From the NCBI GenBank assembly GCA_948474755.1, contig CAOLHI010001838.1:186001-250000 (forward strand): a stretch of 64,000 bases of DNA. Direction: 5' to 3'. Below, piece after piece: positions 12,726 to 26,338 of this stretch (its first letter is position 1; every line of letters starts with the position of its first letter). A model generated the notes under the pieces. It saw only the letters and a program-made list of their open reading frames with translations, searched no databases and was not told the origin of the DNA. The position numbers were made by a program, and so were the translations under genes. This stretch comes from Ctenosaura bakeri. Lineage: Eukaryota; Chordata; Lepidosauria; Squamata; Iguanidae.

Positions 12726-14025
12726 CAAGAGAAGGCTCTGTCTCAGCATCTAGTGCAAGCTCTCCCCAAATAACATGCCCCTTTATTTTATAATTCAAGT
12801 TGGATGGCAGAATGAGTAAAAGGACATTCAGCACAACATCCATTCTCCTCAAATTATTTCTGAATAAAACAGGGATGGTATTCTTATCACCAGCTGGTAG
12901 TATCAGAATTATCTCCCACTTTGCGCAAACACATCTTTATCTCCAGACAATTCTCTAACCTTATTGTACAGTATGTTGTTGTTGTTGTTTTATTTAAACT
13001 ATTTCTTTCAAACTGTGATATTTTTCTAACAACAGCAAGCCAGGTTGTCTCTAATATGCATAAGCTATTTGGCTCAGTTGAAGAAAAAAGAAAAACGGCA
13101 CTCACTGTAACTAGATGCAGGTTTCATGAAAATGGGGGTGGGATATGTATGTACTCTTTTACTCCCTTATATTTCTTACACCTTCCTTTGTCACAGAACA
13201 TAGTAAATTTATTGGGTTAGACAATTCCAGAGTATACCCAAAGTAGCCAGATGCCAGGGCAGAGGGATTGTGCTAATTTTGTCTAAATCCCCTGTGCCAC
13301 ACTGCAAACATCTCTGCGTCCCACAATACTCAGAAATATTCTCCCCATGAATACAGACAGCTATAGCAAGAAGAAGGTGCCAAAAATCCTGGGCACAGTC
13401 CTGGAAGTTATACACATGTATGTTTAAATCCAAGTTCCTGTCTACCTATTGAAAACAACTCTAAAGCATCCCAGAATGGATATGTCAATATCTCAGATCA
13501 TAAAACCAAACTCTACTAAGCTTGCAACACTTAAAAAGCAGTGCTATAAGGGTCTACTCAGACAAAAATGAGTTCACTTGGGCTTATTCCAATATCTAAA
13601 TCTCAGTGGGGTAAACTCGGGATAACTGCCCAACCTTAAACCGGTTTCAGAGGTGTTATGGGAGAATGCCCTAAGAATACTCTACCTCTGGTACTTGTAT
13701 CTCCCTAAATTAGATTGAACTGAGGAATGGAGGTTCTTTTACTGTGGAAATTGAAGTGCAAACAAATACTCTCTTTTTTTATATATATACAGCTTAAAAA
13801 TAAAATTAGGCTTGATCCTTGCACAGTGCATATAAGATGGCAACTTTAGATTCTGATGAGAATGTCTAAAAGACTGAGCTAGTTTGAATCATAGAGGTCA
13901 TCCAGAAGGGGAAAAGCCTCTGGAAATGTTGAAAGTTTCCCATTATTTTATATAATGATTTTACCTGCGTATTCCCAGTTTGCATCCAAACTCTTTCTTG
14001 AAATATTCTGGATTTCCGTCACTCT

Positions 14026-14089
14026 CCACTTCCTTGTGTTCTTCCTCCTCATCCTCCCACTTCCTTGTGTTCTTCCTCCTCATCCTCCC
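14026..14089. repeat. 31-bp tandem duplication
   Basis: The unit CCACTTCCTTGTGTTCTTCC plus 11 further bases occurs twice in direct contact (14026 and 14057), nearly without mismatch. Confidence 0.9.
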
Positions 14090-14810
14090 ACTGATCATGT
14101 GTCACATCTAGACTAATGCAACATTTCAGAAATTGATTTTCATGACTTTCCACTGAGCCTTCTTCATTTTTATTTAGGAGTTATAGTCACAGTGCTATAG
14201 TGATATTTCACTAGTTATAGATTAGGATCATTTTGTTTTAGTGCAAACATTCCTCTTTCCCTCATTTCATCTCTGTTGAATCTTTGTTCTAGAAACAACA
14301 GTTGTTTTTACTGGTGGCATCCATCTTACCTAGTGCTGGAATAATACAAATAGACAACCAAGTAAAGATACATTTCATATCAGAAAATACTGACTTAATT
14401 TAAACTGACTTGGGAAGTAGAAAAGAAAAATCCTTATTAATGTCAGAAGTTTCCAGGAAATAGTTAAGGATGAAAAGAATATCATATGGATGTCTAAAAT
14501 AAAAATAGCTTGTACAAGAACAAAACCTGGTCCTTCTCAGATTCTTATTTCTTGCCTAGAGAGGCTCATGATTTATTAGTTACAGATAGTCTTCTGATAC
14601 AACTGCTTGATCACTCCTAAGGGCAATAGGAACAACTGAACAAAGCTAGAGAGATTTCCTGTATTCTTTCCTTAATATGTGCCCCAAATAAGGGCAGAAT
14701 TCCTCAACAAAACAGAGACACAAACCTTGGATTCCTTCTGTTGTTTGCTGGGCAAAAACAAACCAGAGAGAGAGTTGTACTAGGCAAGCACTGGTTAGCC
14801 AACACACTAT

Positions 14811-14988
14811 GGCCATTTCCTCACTAGACTGTTATAGTGCTATTATGCCACTTGCAACATCGTATAGAATCCTGGGGCAACATCCTATGGAATCCTGGCC
14901 GGCCCCTCCCAAAACTGCAAACCCCAGGATTCCATAGGATGTTGCAAGTAGAATAGTAGCGCTATAACAGTCTAGTGTGGAAATGGCC
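14811..14988. mobile_element. Palindromic MITE
   Basis: GGCCATTTCCTCACTAGACT to AGTCTAGTGTGGAAATGGCC, with TAT on both sides. The centre is partly duplicated (CAACATCSTATRGAATCCTGG occurs twice in the left arm). Confidence 0.85.
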
Positions 14989-15624
14989 TATGTTGGCTAA
15001 CCACATACGTACATATTGCAAGCCAGAGCAATCAAGAAGTGTCCAGCAATGCCCTACTTGTAACTAAGAAGCATGGATACCTGTGGATCTATTACTTGCT
15101 ATGTTGTTCAAACGGAGTCAGGAGGTCTTCATTTTTCAAAAGAAACCAAAATAACAATTCACATTTGTATCTTAGAAGATGGACTAAATATTACATTCTT
15201 TTGTTAGTTTGTTTGTTTCTGATACAATTTTTCTTACTAAAATTATACCTGCGTTTTTGCTAGGAAAAATAAAGATGGAAAGTAAAGTGACTTTCTGTAT
15301 TAACAGAGATTATTCATCTTTATTTTTTAACAAGCAACCTGTTTTCTTTCGTGATAAGCTATTCATTAGTAGATGAACTGTTGCTTTTGAACTTCATTCC
15401 TGAATGTTATCTAATATATGACTTATATATGACTTACTGAGAAACCTGTTGACTAGGTAAATAAAATGTCTGATGGACTGATTGGCACAGTTTATGTGCC
15501 AACTATGGAAATAACTGGTCATCAACTATATATCATCTCCTCTACAATTTGTTCCTGAAAGATTTTGTAAATTTATTTGCTTATTAAACCAATGATATCT
15601 TGCATTTCATCTTCTAAGAAAAGC

Positions 15625-15641
15625 AAAAAAAAAAAAAAAAA
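15625..15641 (+). repeat. Poly-A run
   Basis: Long A tract followed by A-rich sequence to about 15720. Confidence 0.9.
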
Positions 15642-16826
15642 ACCAAAATCTAAGATGTTTAAAATTAAAAAAACAAGATTAAAATATAAAAAGAATTATT
15701 AAAACAACAATAAAAAGATGCTCTAAAGCAGCGTCTAGAATATGATATATTTGGAAAGAAATGTAAGAAGATATGAACGATATTAATATTTAATCCCTAA
15801 AGCCAATGCTTTAGGAATGGAATCTCTCCTAGAAAGCCTTTGAAAACATAAAAATTAATATTAATGCAAATTCCCTGAAGACTTCACAGTTGCCCTTTTT
15901 TTAATGTTCAAGTAAATTGGCATTATTATGCCAGCCAAAAACAACTGGGCAAATGCCCCTAGGAAATGCCAGAACATCTCAGGTAAACAAAGAGTACTTC
16001 AAAGTCTAGAAGCCTGACTCTCACAAACCATCTTATGGAGGATATTTACTGTCAGTTCATACCCATCCAAGTAAATATAAAAGAAAAGAAAACTGGAAGA
16101 AATTTCAGCTAAATAATCTCATCCACATTTAACCATAGACTTTGGAAGTCGGCATAAAATCACAATTGTCACTCACTGAAGACACTGAAATACAACAGTT
16201 GGAGCCAAGCAGGGTAAAAATTGGAGTTATTTTCATATATACTTTGTCCTGTTTCTATCATTTCCACACATCTTTGTTTCAGGCCCTCACCGCTCAGTTT
16301 CTTCATCCAACTCAGTGACTCCTCTAAATAAGACATTTCCTAACTTTGAAAAAAAAAATCATCTTCATTTTTCAAAGTCTTTTTCCTTTCTCCTGAATCA
16401 TGCTTCAAGACAGACATGTACAGAGAGAGAGGCAGGAGTGGTGGAGGAATAAAGTTTTTTAAAAAAAATCAACTACTGCCAGAAGTGCACTGCAACAGTT
16501 GTAAATGCACACTCAGCTTTCCACGGTGGCAATAACAGCTGCATCCACTTCAACACAGGAAATACATCTCTATACATTTATCTTACATGGTGCAAGTTTG
16601 ATTGTTCTGAAGCGGGTCAAATATTTCTGCTGAAACCTAGCAAGACATAAAAATGTAGCAGAACAATACCCCACTGAATTCTGGATTCATCATCCACAAC
16701 ATTAATGCACTGACTTCATAGCCTTTTCCTTTGACTTCTCCCTATTGCATTTTCCATTCCACCAAAACATAGAAAGATGTAAGCATCCACTTGTTAGTTC
16801 TAATTAAAGCAGAACTGTACAACCTA

Positions 16827-16998
16827 AGAGTTGGACAATGATCCCAAAGACCAGAGTCTGATTTTCCACTTGGCAGTGGAAAACCACTGGGTGACCCTGG
16901 GCACATCACACACTCTCAGCCCCCCAAAAAACGATGATAGGTTCACCTTAGCATCACCATAAGATGAAAACAATTTGAAGACATGCAACAACAACATA
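16827..16998 (+). mobile_element. tRNA-derived SINE (Squamate type), copy
   Basis: Diverged copy: AGACCAGAGTCTGATTTTCC (B-box region), ACCACTGGGTGACCCTGGGC, CACACTCTCAGCCC, and the tail AGACATGCAACAACAACA. Same family as 38829, 49723 and 61929. Confidence 0.75.
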
Positions 16999-17220
16999 CA
17001 ACCTGTGGAAATCTGTGGTAAGTGTGGAAATCTGCAGTAAATGAGGTCTTACCGTGCTCCTACTGATTCAATGGATCACCTATAACTAGGATTAACAACT
17101 GGATTTAGAACAAGTTTATTACCACTTAAGAAACGAAACATGTACATTCCTCATCACCCAGCAAATCATGAGCAGTAATTCCATATTAGAAATGGTAACA
17201 TGGCATGGAAGTTTTGCATA

Positions 17221-17274
17221 TATACATATACATACACACACACACACACACACACATATATACACATATATATA
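17221..17274. repeat. (TA)n/(CA)n microsatellite
   Basis: Mixed TATACA, CA and TATA repeats. Confidence 0.9.
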
Positions 17275-18149
17275 GACAAATTCACTATTTTTTTAAAGCA
17301 ACTAATAGCTTTTGTGGAATCTTTTTGTACTGCTGAAACTGAGCTAATTTCCACATAGTTTTTGTTTAATTTGTAATATACTGCATATGAATTCTTATGT
17401 AGCACACATCCAAATAAATAACATGTATTTATAGATCTGTGACTGTTTCCACAAATAAGAATGTGTAATTCCATAATTAACTATATGAAAATTCAAAACT
17501 GACTGTGATGGCTATTAACAATATTAATAATAAAGACCAATGAAGATGACAGAAAAATTTCGAGAATGGCAAAATTAAACCATGGTACCATAGCCTGCAA
17601 GACAGACATTTTGAAAACATGAAAACAAGGAAGAACCTTTTCATAACTTGCAATAAGAGGACGGGAATATTAGACGGGAAGAAAAGCAGTACAAGCACTG
17701 TCAAGTAAAGAGGCATAGCAAGATACCTAAAAATAGGAGCCAGCACTTCCTTTTCTCTTGTTCTTCCCTCAGAGTAAGCCTGCCTTTTCTCTTCCTTCTT
17801 CTTCATATAACAGACATTGTTTCTTGATAGCTGACTTCCTTATCAACTTCACGGTTCCCACTCCAATGTTTGTGGAAGGCTTAACATTCTCCAAAAGTTT
17901 TTTAAACTTCTTAACAATAATGTTTATATGTTTGTATATTTTAACCCTCTTACATCACTGGTGGTGGTAGTGGTTTATAAACCAAAAAGCTGTTGAGGAG
18001 AGTTCATCTGATGTCAGATGACCACTGGTATCAAACTGGCAGAATGTGTTCTTCCAAGTCCTCATGAGAAGATGATTATGCAATAACAAGGACAATGTGC
18101 TTTCCACAGTTGAATAGCCAATGTTTTAGTATGACAGAGGATACTCAAA

Positions 18150-20870
18150 CATAGTGTACTTGAGCTGTACTTCAGCCTTTGTTGTTAACTGTTGTCAAGT
18201 TGACTTCAACTCATTATCAATCACCCAGCTCATCAGGTCTTACAGATTCAGGGACATGTCTTCTTTATTGAATCTATCCATCTGTAATGCAGCCTTCTTC
18301 CTTTCCTCCTGCCTTCTACCTTACAAGGTTTACTGCTTATTCTCGTCAGTCATGTCTTCTATGACATGGTCAAGGTATGACAGCCTTAGTCATCGTGGCT
18401 TCTAGGAAGAGTTCAGGCTTAATTTGCTTTAGGACCCATTTATTTCTCTTTGTAGTGGTCCACAGTAGCCACAGAACTCTTCTCCATCACCACATTTCAA
18501 ATGAACTGATTTTCTTCCTATCAGCTTTTTTCACTGTTCAGCTTTTATAACCATGCATAGGAACTAGAAAGATCATGGCACGGACAATCCTAACTTTAGT
18601 AGTCAGTGATTCTGAATACTTGCCTAGTTCAGAATCTTGTCTAGTTCCTTCAAAGCTGCCCTTTGAAGTTCCCATCTTCTTATGATTTTTTGACTGCAGT
18701 CTACATTCTGATTCATGACTGAGCCAAAGGAGGGAATATCTCTTTTCATTTCAATGTCTTCCTCATCCGCTGTAAAGTTAGGTAGATCATCTGTAGTCAT
18801 TATTTTCTTTTGCTTTTCAACTGTAAACCAGCCTTTGCACTTACTCCCCTGACTTTCTTCAGTAATCATTCCAAGTCTTTGTTGTTTTCTCCTAGTAGTA
18901 CAGTATCATCTGCATATCTTAAATTGTTAATGTTCCTTCCTCCAATTTGCATGCCTCCCTCCCAGAGTTTAATCATGCTTTATCTATGATATGTTCAGCA
19001 TACAAGATAAACAAATATGGTGATAAAATGGAGCATTGCCTGACCCTCTTGCTAAATGGAAACCATTCTTTTAGCCTCTTGTCCTAAATACAGATTACAC
19101 ATATGACAATCAAATATTGTGGCACACCCATTTCTTTAAGACTGATCCATAGTTTTTTCATGAGCTACACAAGCAAAGACTTCGCTATAATCTATGAAGC
19201 ACAGGCTGATTTTCTTTTGCAATTATTTGGTGCACTCCATTATCCAATATGTTCACAATTTGATCCCTAGTTCCTTTTCCCTTCTTGAACCCAGCATGGA
19301 CATCTAGCACTTTTCACTCCATATAGAGGAGAAAACTTTGTTATAGAATTTTGAGCCTGATTTTGCTTGCATGGGAAATCAGTGCAATGGTCCTGCGGTT
19401 ACTGCAATCTCTAATATCCTCTTTCTTGGGGACTGGAATATATATTGAGCGTTTCCAATCTGTGAGCCATTCTTTTGTTTTCCATATTTGTTGAGAGACT
19501 TTAGTTAGATCTAGAGTAGATTCTGTCTCTGTAGACTGAAGCAGCTTTACTGGTAATTTATTTCTCCAAAGCGCTCTGAGTGAAGCTTTCACTTCACTTT
19601 CGAAAAGCGGAGGTTTGTCTTCATATGTTTTTTCCTTGAACTAATCTGTCAACTTTTCAACTCTTTTATATAGTTTTTCCATGTATTGTTTCCACAGTTA
19701 TTTATTTCTATACTTGGTCATGTAATGTGTTCCCCTGCTGGTCACAGAGCATCCCCACCTTTGGATTAAAATTTTCTTTGATTTCCCAGGTCTTGTGGAA
19801 GAGGTCTCTTGTTCTTCCTTTATTGTTATCTCCTCCTATTTCTCTGCATTGATTATTATAGTGGTTCTTCTTGTTTCTGTGCACAAGTCAAACACTTTCA
19901 TCCAGGATTATGACTATTTCTGTCGCCTTTTACTTTTTACTTCTCATCTGTTCTTGACAGCTTGAAGCGTTTCATCCACTATCCGCTGAAGAGTTTCATC
20001 TATTATCTTTCTTTCTGGCTGCAGATAGTGTCTTTTTGCATTCCTCTCTGACATTGTTCCCACCTTCAGTCCAGAGTTCTTCTGGTTCCCAGTCAATTAG
20101 ACTTAATAGTGCAAATCTATTTTTGCATGGTCTTCAAAGTCTACAGGGATGTGTCTTCGGGTTGTATTTGGGAACACTTAGTGTTCTTCCTTAATTTTAC
20201 TCTAACCTCTGCTAACAGTAGTTCATGGTCTGTGACACAATCTGCTCTTGGTCTTCTTTTTCAGAAAGAACTGAGCTTCTCTATCTTCTGCTTCTGATTA
20301 TGTAGTCTATTTGATTTCTATATTGGCCATTGGCTATAAATGCCACTCCATTTCTTCTTAGATTTTCGTTTTCTGAGTCACTGTAATTCTCTGATTCAAA
20401 ATGTTCCATCACTGTCCACTTTAACTCACTCACCACAAGTACTACAATGTTTATACATTCCATTTTTGTTTTACTATGCCTAGCTTCCCTGCTTCATGTT
20501 TCTCACATTCCACTTTCCTATTGAATGTGTTCTGCAGCTTCAGACTTCCCTTTTGCCTCTAAGCACATCATCAACTGAATGTCCTTGACTTCCCTTGCAT
20601 CATTAGTCACAGTGCAACTCATAACTATCCTGTGCTCTTCCCCAGTAGCTTGCTGAGTGCCATACAACCCACGTGTCTCATCATCTGGCATTATCTCTTG
20701 TTTCATTTTGGACTGTCTTATCATAGGGCTTTCCTAGTAAAAGATCTTCAAAAGGAGGTTTACCTCACCTTCCTCTGAGCAGTACTGTTAGCTATGATGC
20801 TTCTGCTGTTGTCTCTAACAGATCCCTCACCAGTGTCATCCCCCTGCCACTACTGCTGCTGCCCAATAAC
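18150..20870 (-). mobile_element. BovB/RTE-type LINE, degenerate near full-length copy
   Basis: On the minus strand, from high to low coordinates: an endonuclease piece (SELKWT, NLRRNGVAFIANG, NQIDYI, about 20280-20463); an RT piece (WLTDWKRSIYIPVPKK then CSNRRTIALISHASK, 19341-19592); a distal piece (NFTADEEDIE, DCSQKIIRRWEL, ALKELDKIL, 18624-18869); then the conserved non-coding 3' tail with ACCACATTTCAAATGAACTG on the plus strand near 18490. Many frameshifts and stops make it inactive. The 5' boundary is approximate. BovB is the partner LINE whose tail Sauria SINEs use. Confidence 0.85.
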
Positions 20871-21765
20871 TGTTTTGCACATTAGCTTGGCTCGACTCAC
20901 AAGACCCTCCCAGCAACACTACTGTCATAAGCATAGCCTCTTGCCCCACAGAAGCATGCAATCCCACCACTACAGAAAGGTAATCCCACTGGTGAGTATT
21001 TCAGGCTATGCAAGCTGTAATCCACAGTAATTCAATTTAGCTATACTTAATCCAAATGAAAAGTATTAATCAGGTGATATAATTTACTGCATACATTGTT
21101 TTGAACTGCATGATTACTGAAGCCACTTAGAGAAGGCAAAAATAAAGAGCCAGTGACAATCATCGTTACGCTGACTAATATTAATAAAACAGCTTCTCAT
21201 CACCAAAGAAGATAGCCTTAGGCATTTTCATTAACCAGGGGGAAAATCTGTTCAATATCTACTTAGTTAGTTAACAGCATTGACCAAAGAAAAGGTTTCT
21301 GATATGTTGGCTTTCAAAACCAAGGCAAAGATATAAACAACACTCCAGGTCTAATATCAGTTCCAGCCTGCAATTGTAGAGAAAAATCCTAGAAATGTCA
21401 TGGTTTGTGATACTATAACAGAATAAAATTTACTCAGATTCATCTTAAGTACTTAATTTCTGATGCAACTATAAAGGTCAAACAGCTTTGAGGCCATAAA
21501 TGTCCAAAGGAAATAATCAATAGTCAGGCACTCTGTGGAGCAGCATGCAAATTAGAGATTAATGAAAATTTCTACATGGCAGAAATCTATTTAGGGCTCC
21601 TGATGCTTGTTCATTCATTCGTTGTGTTTTGTTTTTCTTGTACAGAGCCTGACAAGTCTCCTTTTAATCCAGTGTGTGTATTAAGGTGTCAGAAATCCAT
21701 TATTCTCTTTTAGTGTCTCAAGCAGACCAGCCAAGAGAAATAAAGGAAGCAATGAAAGGCTTTCA

Positions 21766-21860
21766 AACAGTGCTACCCGAAGCGGTGGTCTGCAGACTGT
21801 TGCCAGTCCATGAGCTATGGATTGCTGGTCCAGAGCAAGTTTCCCGGAAAGGATGCAAGT
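21766..21860 (+). mobile_element. Possible hAT-type MITE fragment
   Basis: CAGTGCTACCCGAAGCGGTG, GTCTGCAGACTGTTGCCAGT and CCATGAGCTATGGATTGCTG resemble a dispersed hAT-type repeat I know from reptile genomes. Other end not found. Confidence 0.35.
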
Positions 21861-21898
21861 ATGGTAATAATATGGTATTGTATGGTATGGTGTGGTAA

Positions 21899-21924
21899 TA
21901 AAAACCAATACCATATTGGTTTTT
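21899..21924. repeat. Short perfect hairpin
   Basis: AAAAACCAAT, a short loop, then ATTGGTTTTT; adjacent to a GGTATGGT-rich stretch. Confidence 0.7.
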
Positions 21925-22098
21925 GGCATGCTGAGGAAAAATTGCTGGTATAATCCACCAGGTTGGAGATGTCAGTCCTTCACTATTCCATTCTTGCATG
22001 CAAGGATGAATTATTACTGTAGATTCCTCACTGCTACCCCTGCATTTGAACATCCCAAAGTGTTGTGAAGGAATATTCTGTGGAGAAATACACAGGTG

Positions 22099-22135
22099 TC
22101 TTTCTTTTTCTTTCTTTCTTTCTTTCTTTCTTTCC
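22099..22135. repeat. (TTTC)n microsatellite
   Basis: About nine TTTC units with one interruption. Confidence 0.9.
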
Positions 22136-23926
22136 TTTTTTTGGAAAAAAAGTTTTCTGCACAGGAAGCAGTGCTTTCTCAGTGTATATTTCTCCACAAA
22201 ATAATTGTCCTGAAATTGCACAGGCTTCATTTTTTCCCCCCAACAGGGTTTCCTCACTGTCAAGATCCTAACTATCAGGAATCCCATTTGTGAACTAGGA
22301 GATGAATAATTAAGACTATTCCTTCCATATCCTTCCCAGAAAGCTTGAGATGTATTTGTTTAGAATGACTTTGCCTTCATCACATCTCATCCTGAAAATC
22401 TAGGTTCTTCTATAGCTTGCAATACAGATGAATCCAATGGGAGTGGCAAAGAATCCATCAGCCTGGGCAAATACTAGAGGATCAAATAACAGCAAATATT
22501 ATAATGAGGCTGTATGTTATTACAATTCTTAGAATCAGGTTTCACTGTACTGTTTAAAAAAGACTAATGAATTCAGGCAAGCATGCTATGGCAAGGTTGT
22601 ACATGAGCACAATTTTATCAGCTTCTTTGGAAGCACAGAGGAATAGCATTTGATATATTGATTCTTGCTGTCACGTAACTCACATTTGTTAATGGTCTAT
22701 CTGTCAGGTTCAGCAACATATGCAGTAAGAACAGCTATTCAAACCACAGGCTGGAACAGCATATTACATAAAGTATATACCATTTGTCATCTATATCAGA
22801 GCAGAAAAAATCAGCCTCTTAGATTTTATGTCAGAGACTGTTTCATTTTTTGCCTTCTGCAAGATCTCCATCTCAATATGGTCATGTAAACTTTCTCTTT
22901 TTATTAGAGACATTCATTATATTGCTGACATTTTCATTCTGGTGAAGAAATTTCTGGTTAGACAAGAGAAACAACTTCATCAGCAAAACAGCAATGAGTG
23001 AGAATAAGACTGCTTCGAATGCTTACAGAAGATTGGTTTTAGGTAAGTACGACTGTTAAAGCACCATGAAGGGCAATTCACTGTACATTAATGTAGAGAT
23101 TGTGGTAGCAATGCATGGGCCTCTACCACTGCAACAGGAACATAAAGTAGTTCACATAGTTTATCTCATACACAATTTTTAAAAATAATTTTTAAGCAAT
23201 TTATCAAAGTGAAATTTAAACAAACATAGACATTTTATATAGATATATATGCAACATATAAATTGGTCCACAATGCAGAGTCACGGAACAATGGCAAAGA
23301 AAGATAAGACAAAATCTGCCAGCTCTGACCAGTCTATTTATCCTGTCGTTTGGTTCCTTCATTGGCACTGAGCCCACAGTCCTTTTAACTTCTGCTGCTG
23401 ACTGCTGCCATAGTACACCAACAGGATTCCAGCCTAAAGTTATGTACCGCTATGAAGGTTTTTGGATAATTGCCAGAGAGGGATCTGCAACAACAACTTC
23501 ATACAAATGTAATGCTGCCATCTACCCAACCAGGGCTTTCTGTTAGCCATAATTATCACCAAAATCAAGAGTTTGGAAAACAAACAGCAGTGGACTGAAT
23601 ATGATTTCAGGTAACAATAATTAGCATAAATGACAGTGTAAACACAATGCTAATTGTAATTATCTCCCAACTTAAATGGGAGGAGAAATGACATGCAAGA
23701 GAAAAAGGTAGGCTAGGAGCACAAAAAGCAGCATGGGCAACCTATTCATCAAACTGTGGCTTTGCAATAAAACTGAACTGAATCAAAAGGATGGCTGAAA
23801 ATCAACTGTGATGACTTTTCTGATGAAAGCTGCAATCCTACTTAAGTCTCATTACTGTTGTTGTTGCTGTCATTTGTAGTTAAGTCAATGTCCACTTGTA
23901 GAGACCTACGAATGAGATACTTCTAA

Positions 23927-24123
23927 AGCCATTTCCATCCTACACTGTTATAGTGCTGTTCTTCCACTTTCAATATTCTATGGAATCCTGGGGTTTGTAG
24001 TTTAGGGAGGGGCCTTTAGAATTCTCAGCCAGAGAGCTCTTTGGCCTCAGTAAACTACAAACCCCAGAACTCCACAAGATGTTGAAAGTAGAATAACAGT
24101 ACTATAACAGAGCGGAAATGGTC
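23927..24123. mobile_element. Palindromic MITE with clean TAA duplication
   Basis: AGCCATTTCC to GGAAATGGTC, flanked on both sides by TAA (23924-23926, 24124-24126). Arms TTCAATATTCTATGGAATCC and the reverse; centre CTCAGCCAGAGAGCTCTTTG. Confidence 0.85.
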
Positions 24124-24126
24124 TAA

Positions 24127-24285
24127 GAGCCCCAATCATCAACTGCCTAGCTCAAATCTTGCAGACTCAGGGATATGGCTTCCTTGATTGAGTCAATTCA
24201 CCCACAGAGTGGTCTCCCTCTTTTCCTACTGCCTTCTGCTTTACCAAGCATTATCATATTTTCCTTTGGCTCATATACAATCTAA
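24127..24285 (-). mobile_element. BovB 3'-tail fragment
   Basis: AATCATCAACTGCCTAGCTC, CAGACTCAGGGATATGGCTT and CTACTGCCTTCTGCTTTACC parallel the tail of the BovB copy at 18205-18330 (CAATCACCCAGCTCATCAGG, CTGCCTTCTACCTTACAAGG). Confidence 0.65.
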
Positions 24286-24958
24286 TCATCTAAAGTGTCC
24301 AAAAGATTGCTTACCAATGATCTTGTGGTATTTTCAGGTAAAAGTCAGCAGAGTATCTCATGAAACGCTGTAAAAGATTTCTACTGGTGATACTACATAT
24401 TTTCCTTAAAATAAATTTTAAAAAAACTTACTTGACTTGATCAGTTTAGTTGCTTCATTTGCTCACCTTCTTTCCTGAATAATTGGGAAAACTTAAAATT
24501 TAATTAAGTTCAATTAATTAACATCTAATGAATTTAGTTTTCTTAAAGGACACTTCCAAAGGGAATCACCTGCAACTGAGTTGTTCAGTAATACTGAACT
24601 CCATGAGAGCTGGGATAATTCAAAGAGAAGATTCACAATCTGACCTTTTAGGGCATCAAAATATAAAGAACTAGCCAGAAGCGGATATGGAAGAGATGAG
24701 ATGATGGCTGTGGTCCAAGACTCTTGTTAAGAGCTTGATCATGATTTTGTATTGGGGGAAAAATGTTGCACCTACCTACAACTGCTCAAGATTTTTCTTT
24801 TCAAATTAGTATTTTCTCATCAAAAATAAAATCTCAGCCACAGTTTTATTAATAGATTCTATTGTAATATACTCTATTTTTATTCATGATTTTTAACTTG
24901 TTGCACATTGCTCCAAAATCTTTTTGAGGTTAGAGAGACTAATAAAATCCTAGTCTGA

Positions 24959-25372
24959 GGCCCCTTCTGCACCCTACTGATCCCAGCAGCATCCTGTGGG
25001 GATCCCGGCAGAGGCTCTGCTGGAAGGAGAGCACGGTGGGAGCACTCCCCTCCACACCAGCTGCCTCTGGAATCCAGGAAGAGTGATGACCCTGCTGCCT
25101 CCTTCCACAGCGCAGCTGGGTACTGTCCCAGGCAGTGCTGGGGAAGAAAGCACAGCCACTGCGCTTCTGGATCCTCTGTGCACCAGGTAAGTGGGATAGC
25201 AGCACAACCATGGGTCACTGATGGGGAAAACCTGTCAATGATTTACTCCATGATTGTGCCACCTGGGGACGAGAGAAGGGCAGGACCACAACAATGTCAT
25301 GCAGAACCACAGTCATGGTCTCGTCCTTTTCCCATCCCTATGGTGGGTTAGGAGGGTGGAGCGAAAAGGGCC
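24959..25372. mobile_element. Large Harbinger-like MITE, diverged copy 4
   Basis: Begins GGCCCCTTCTGCACC and ends GAGCGAAAAGGGCC, flanked by TGA (24956-24958) and TAA (25373-25375), length 414 bp. The interior is only loosely similar to the other three copies, so it is an older copy or a related subfamily. Confidence 0.65.
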
Positions 25373-25375
25373 TAA

Positions 25376-25445
25376 GTAAATAGATATGCACTTACATGGG
25401 AGTAAGTCTAACTGAACTCCATCAGACTTAATCCTGAGCACACAT
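25376..25445. repeat. Dispersed amniote-repeat fragment
   Basis: TACATGGGAGTAAGTCTAAC followed by TGAACTCCATCAGACTTAAT belongs to a recurring text seen also near 43530-43615 and 49383-49475 (CCCATT.A.TTCAATGGG). Parent element not identified. Confidence 0.4.
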
Positions 25446-26049
25446 GACAAGGAGAACATTATAAAAGATGTCCACATAGATGGACTGAAGGTATTTTCTT
25501 CTTCACTGTGAATGCCATTGTAGAACAACCAGCTGAGGTCAGAATTAACAATATAATCCATGTCTGCTTAGGAAGAAGGTCCTATATAGCTAACTCCCAT
25601 GCAAACTGATAAAGAATTACAACCTAAAGGACACACAGAATATGATATAATTTATCTGTGTTCTGACATGATTATACTGTGTGATTCTTGGCCTACATTC
25701 CATGTGTAGGCAGGGAGAATCATAACATAGCTAGCTGCTGTTGGCAGGGAAACACACAATGTGGTGATATTAGGACGCAGGGTACCATTTATTCTAACAC
25801 TGATGCAAGTCTTCTCACACTTGTAGAGCTAGAGTCAAAATGGCACCACCTACACAAAAAAAAAGGAGGTATCAACAGTCTCAGGATATCCTGAAGTTTG
25901 GAGATTTATCGATAGATATACAGATACAAATAGAAATAAAGTATAAGGATGCAAAAAACCAAACAAACCACCCCACAAACTCATACTGCCTCATAATTAA
26001 TATAGTGGCACAGAGTTAAATAAATGCAAGTGAGAGGAAAACTAACTTA

Positions 26050-26271
26050 GGACCTTATCACACTACACTGCTATAGCACTATTATTCCAGTTTAACTGCC
26101 ATGGTAACATCCTATGGAATTCTGGGATTGGCAGTTCAGAAAGGGGCACTTAAAATTGTCAGCCAGGGACCTCTGAGGCCTCGCTAAACTACAGGTCTCA
26201 GAATTCCACAGGTTGCTGCCATGGCAGTTAAACTGGAATAATAGCCCTATAATAGCGTAGTGTGATAGGGC
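26050..26271. mobile_element. Palindromic MITE, older subfamily
   Basis: GGACCTTATCACACTACACT to AGCGTAGTGTGATAGGG, with TTA to the left and CTA to the right. Carries CTGCCATGGTAACATCCTAT and the reverse GTTGCTGCCATGGCAG, like the copy at 457-648. Confidence 0.75.
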
Positions 26272-26278
26272 TACAACA

Positions 26279-26338
26279 AGTGGAAAGAGGAACAGAATAG
26301 AGAGAGAGGAGAAAGGGGGAGAGAGAAAAACACCTAGA
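26279..26338. repeat. GA-rich low-complexity tract
   Basis: Purine-rich, with AGAGAGAGAGGAGAAAGG and GGGAGAGAGAAAAA. Confidence 0.7.

Noticed and set aside
12302..12793. Several 67-115 codon frames on both strands
   Set aside because: They lie in the large MITE copy 1 with overlapping frames on both strands and Cys/Ala-rich content.
22034..22293. Lys/Glu- or Phe-rich open frames
   Set aside because: They translate the TTTC microsatellite.
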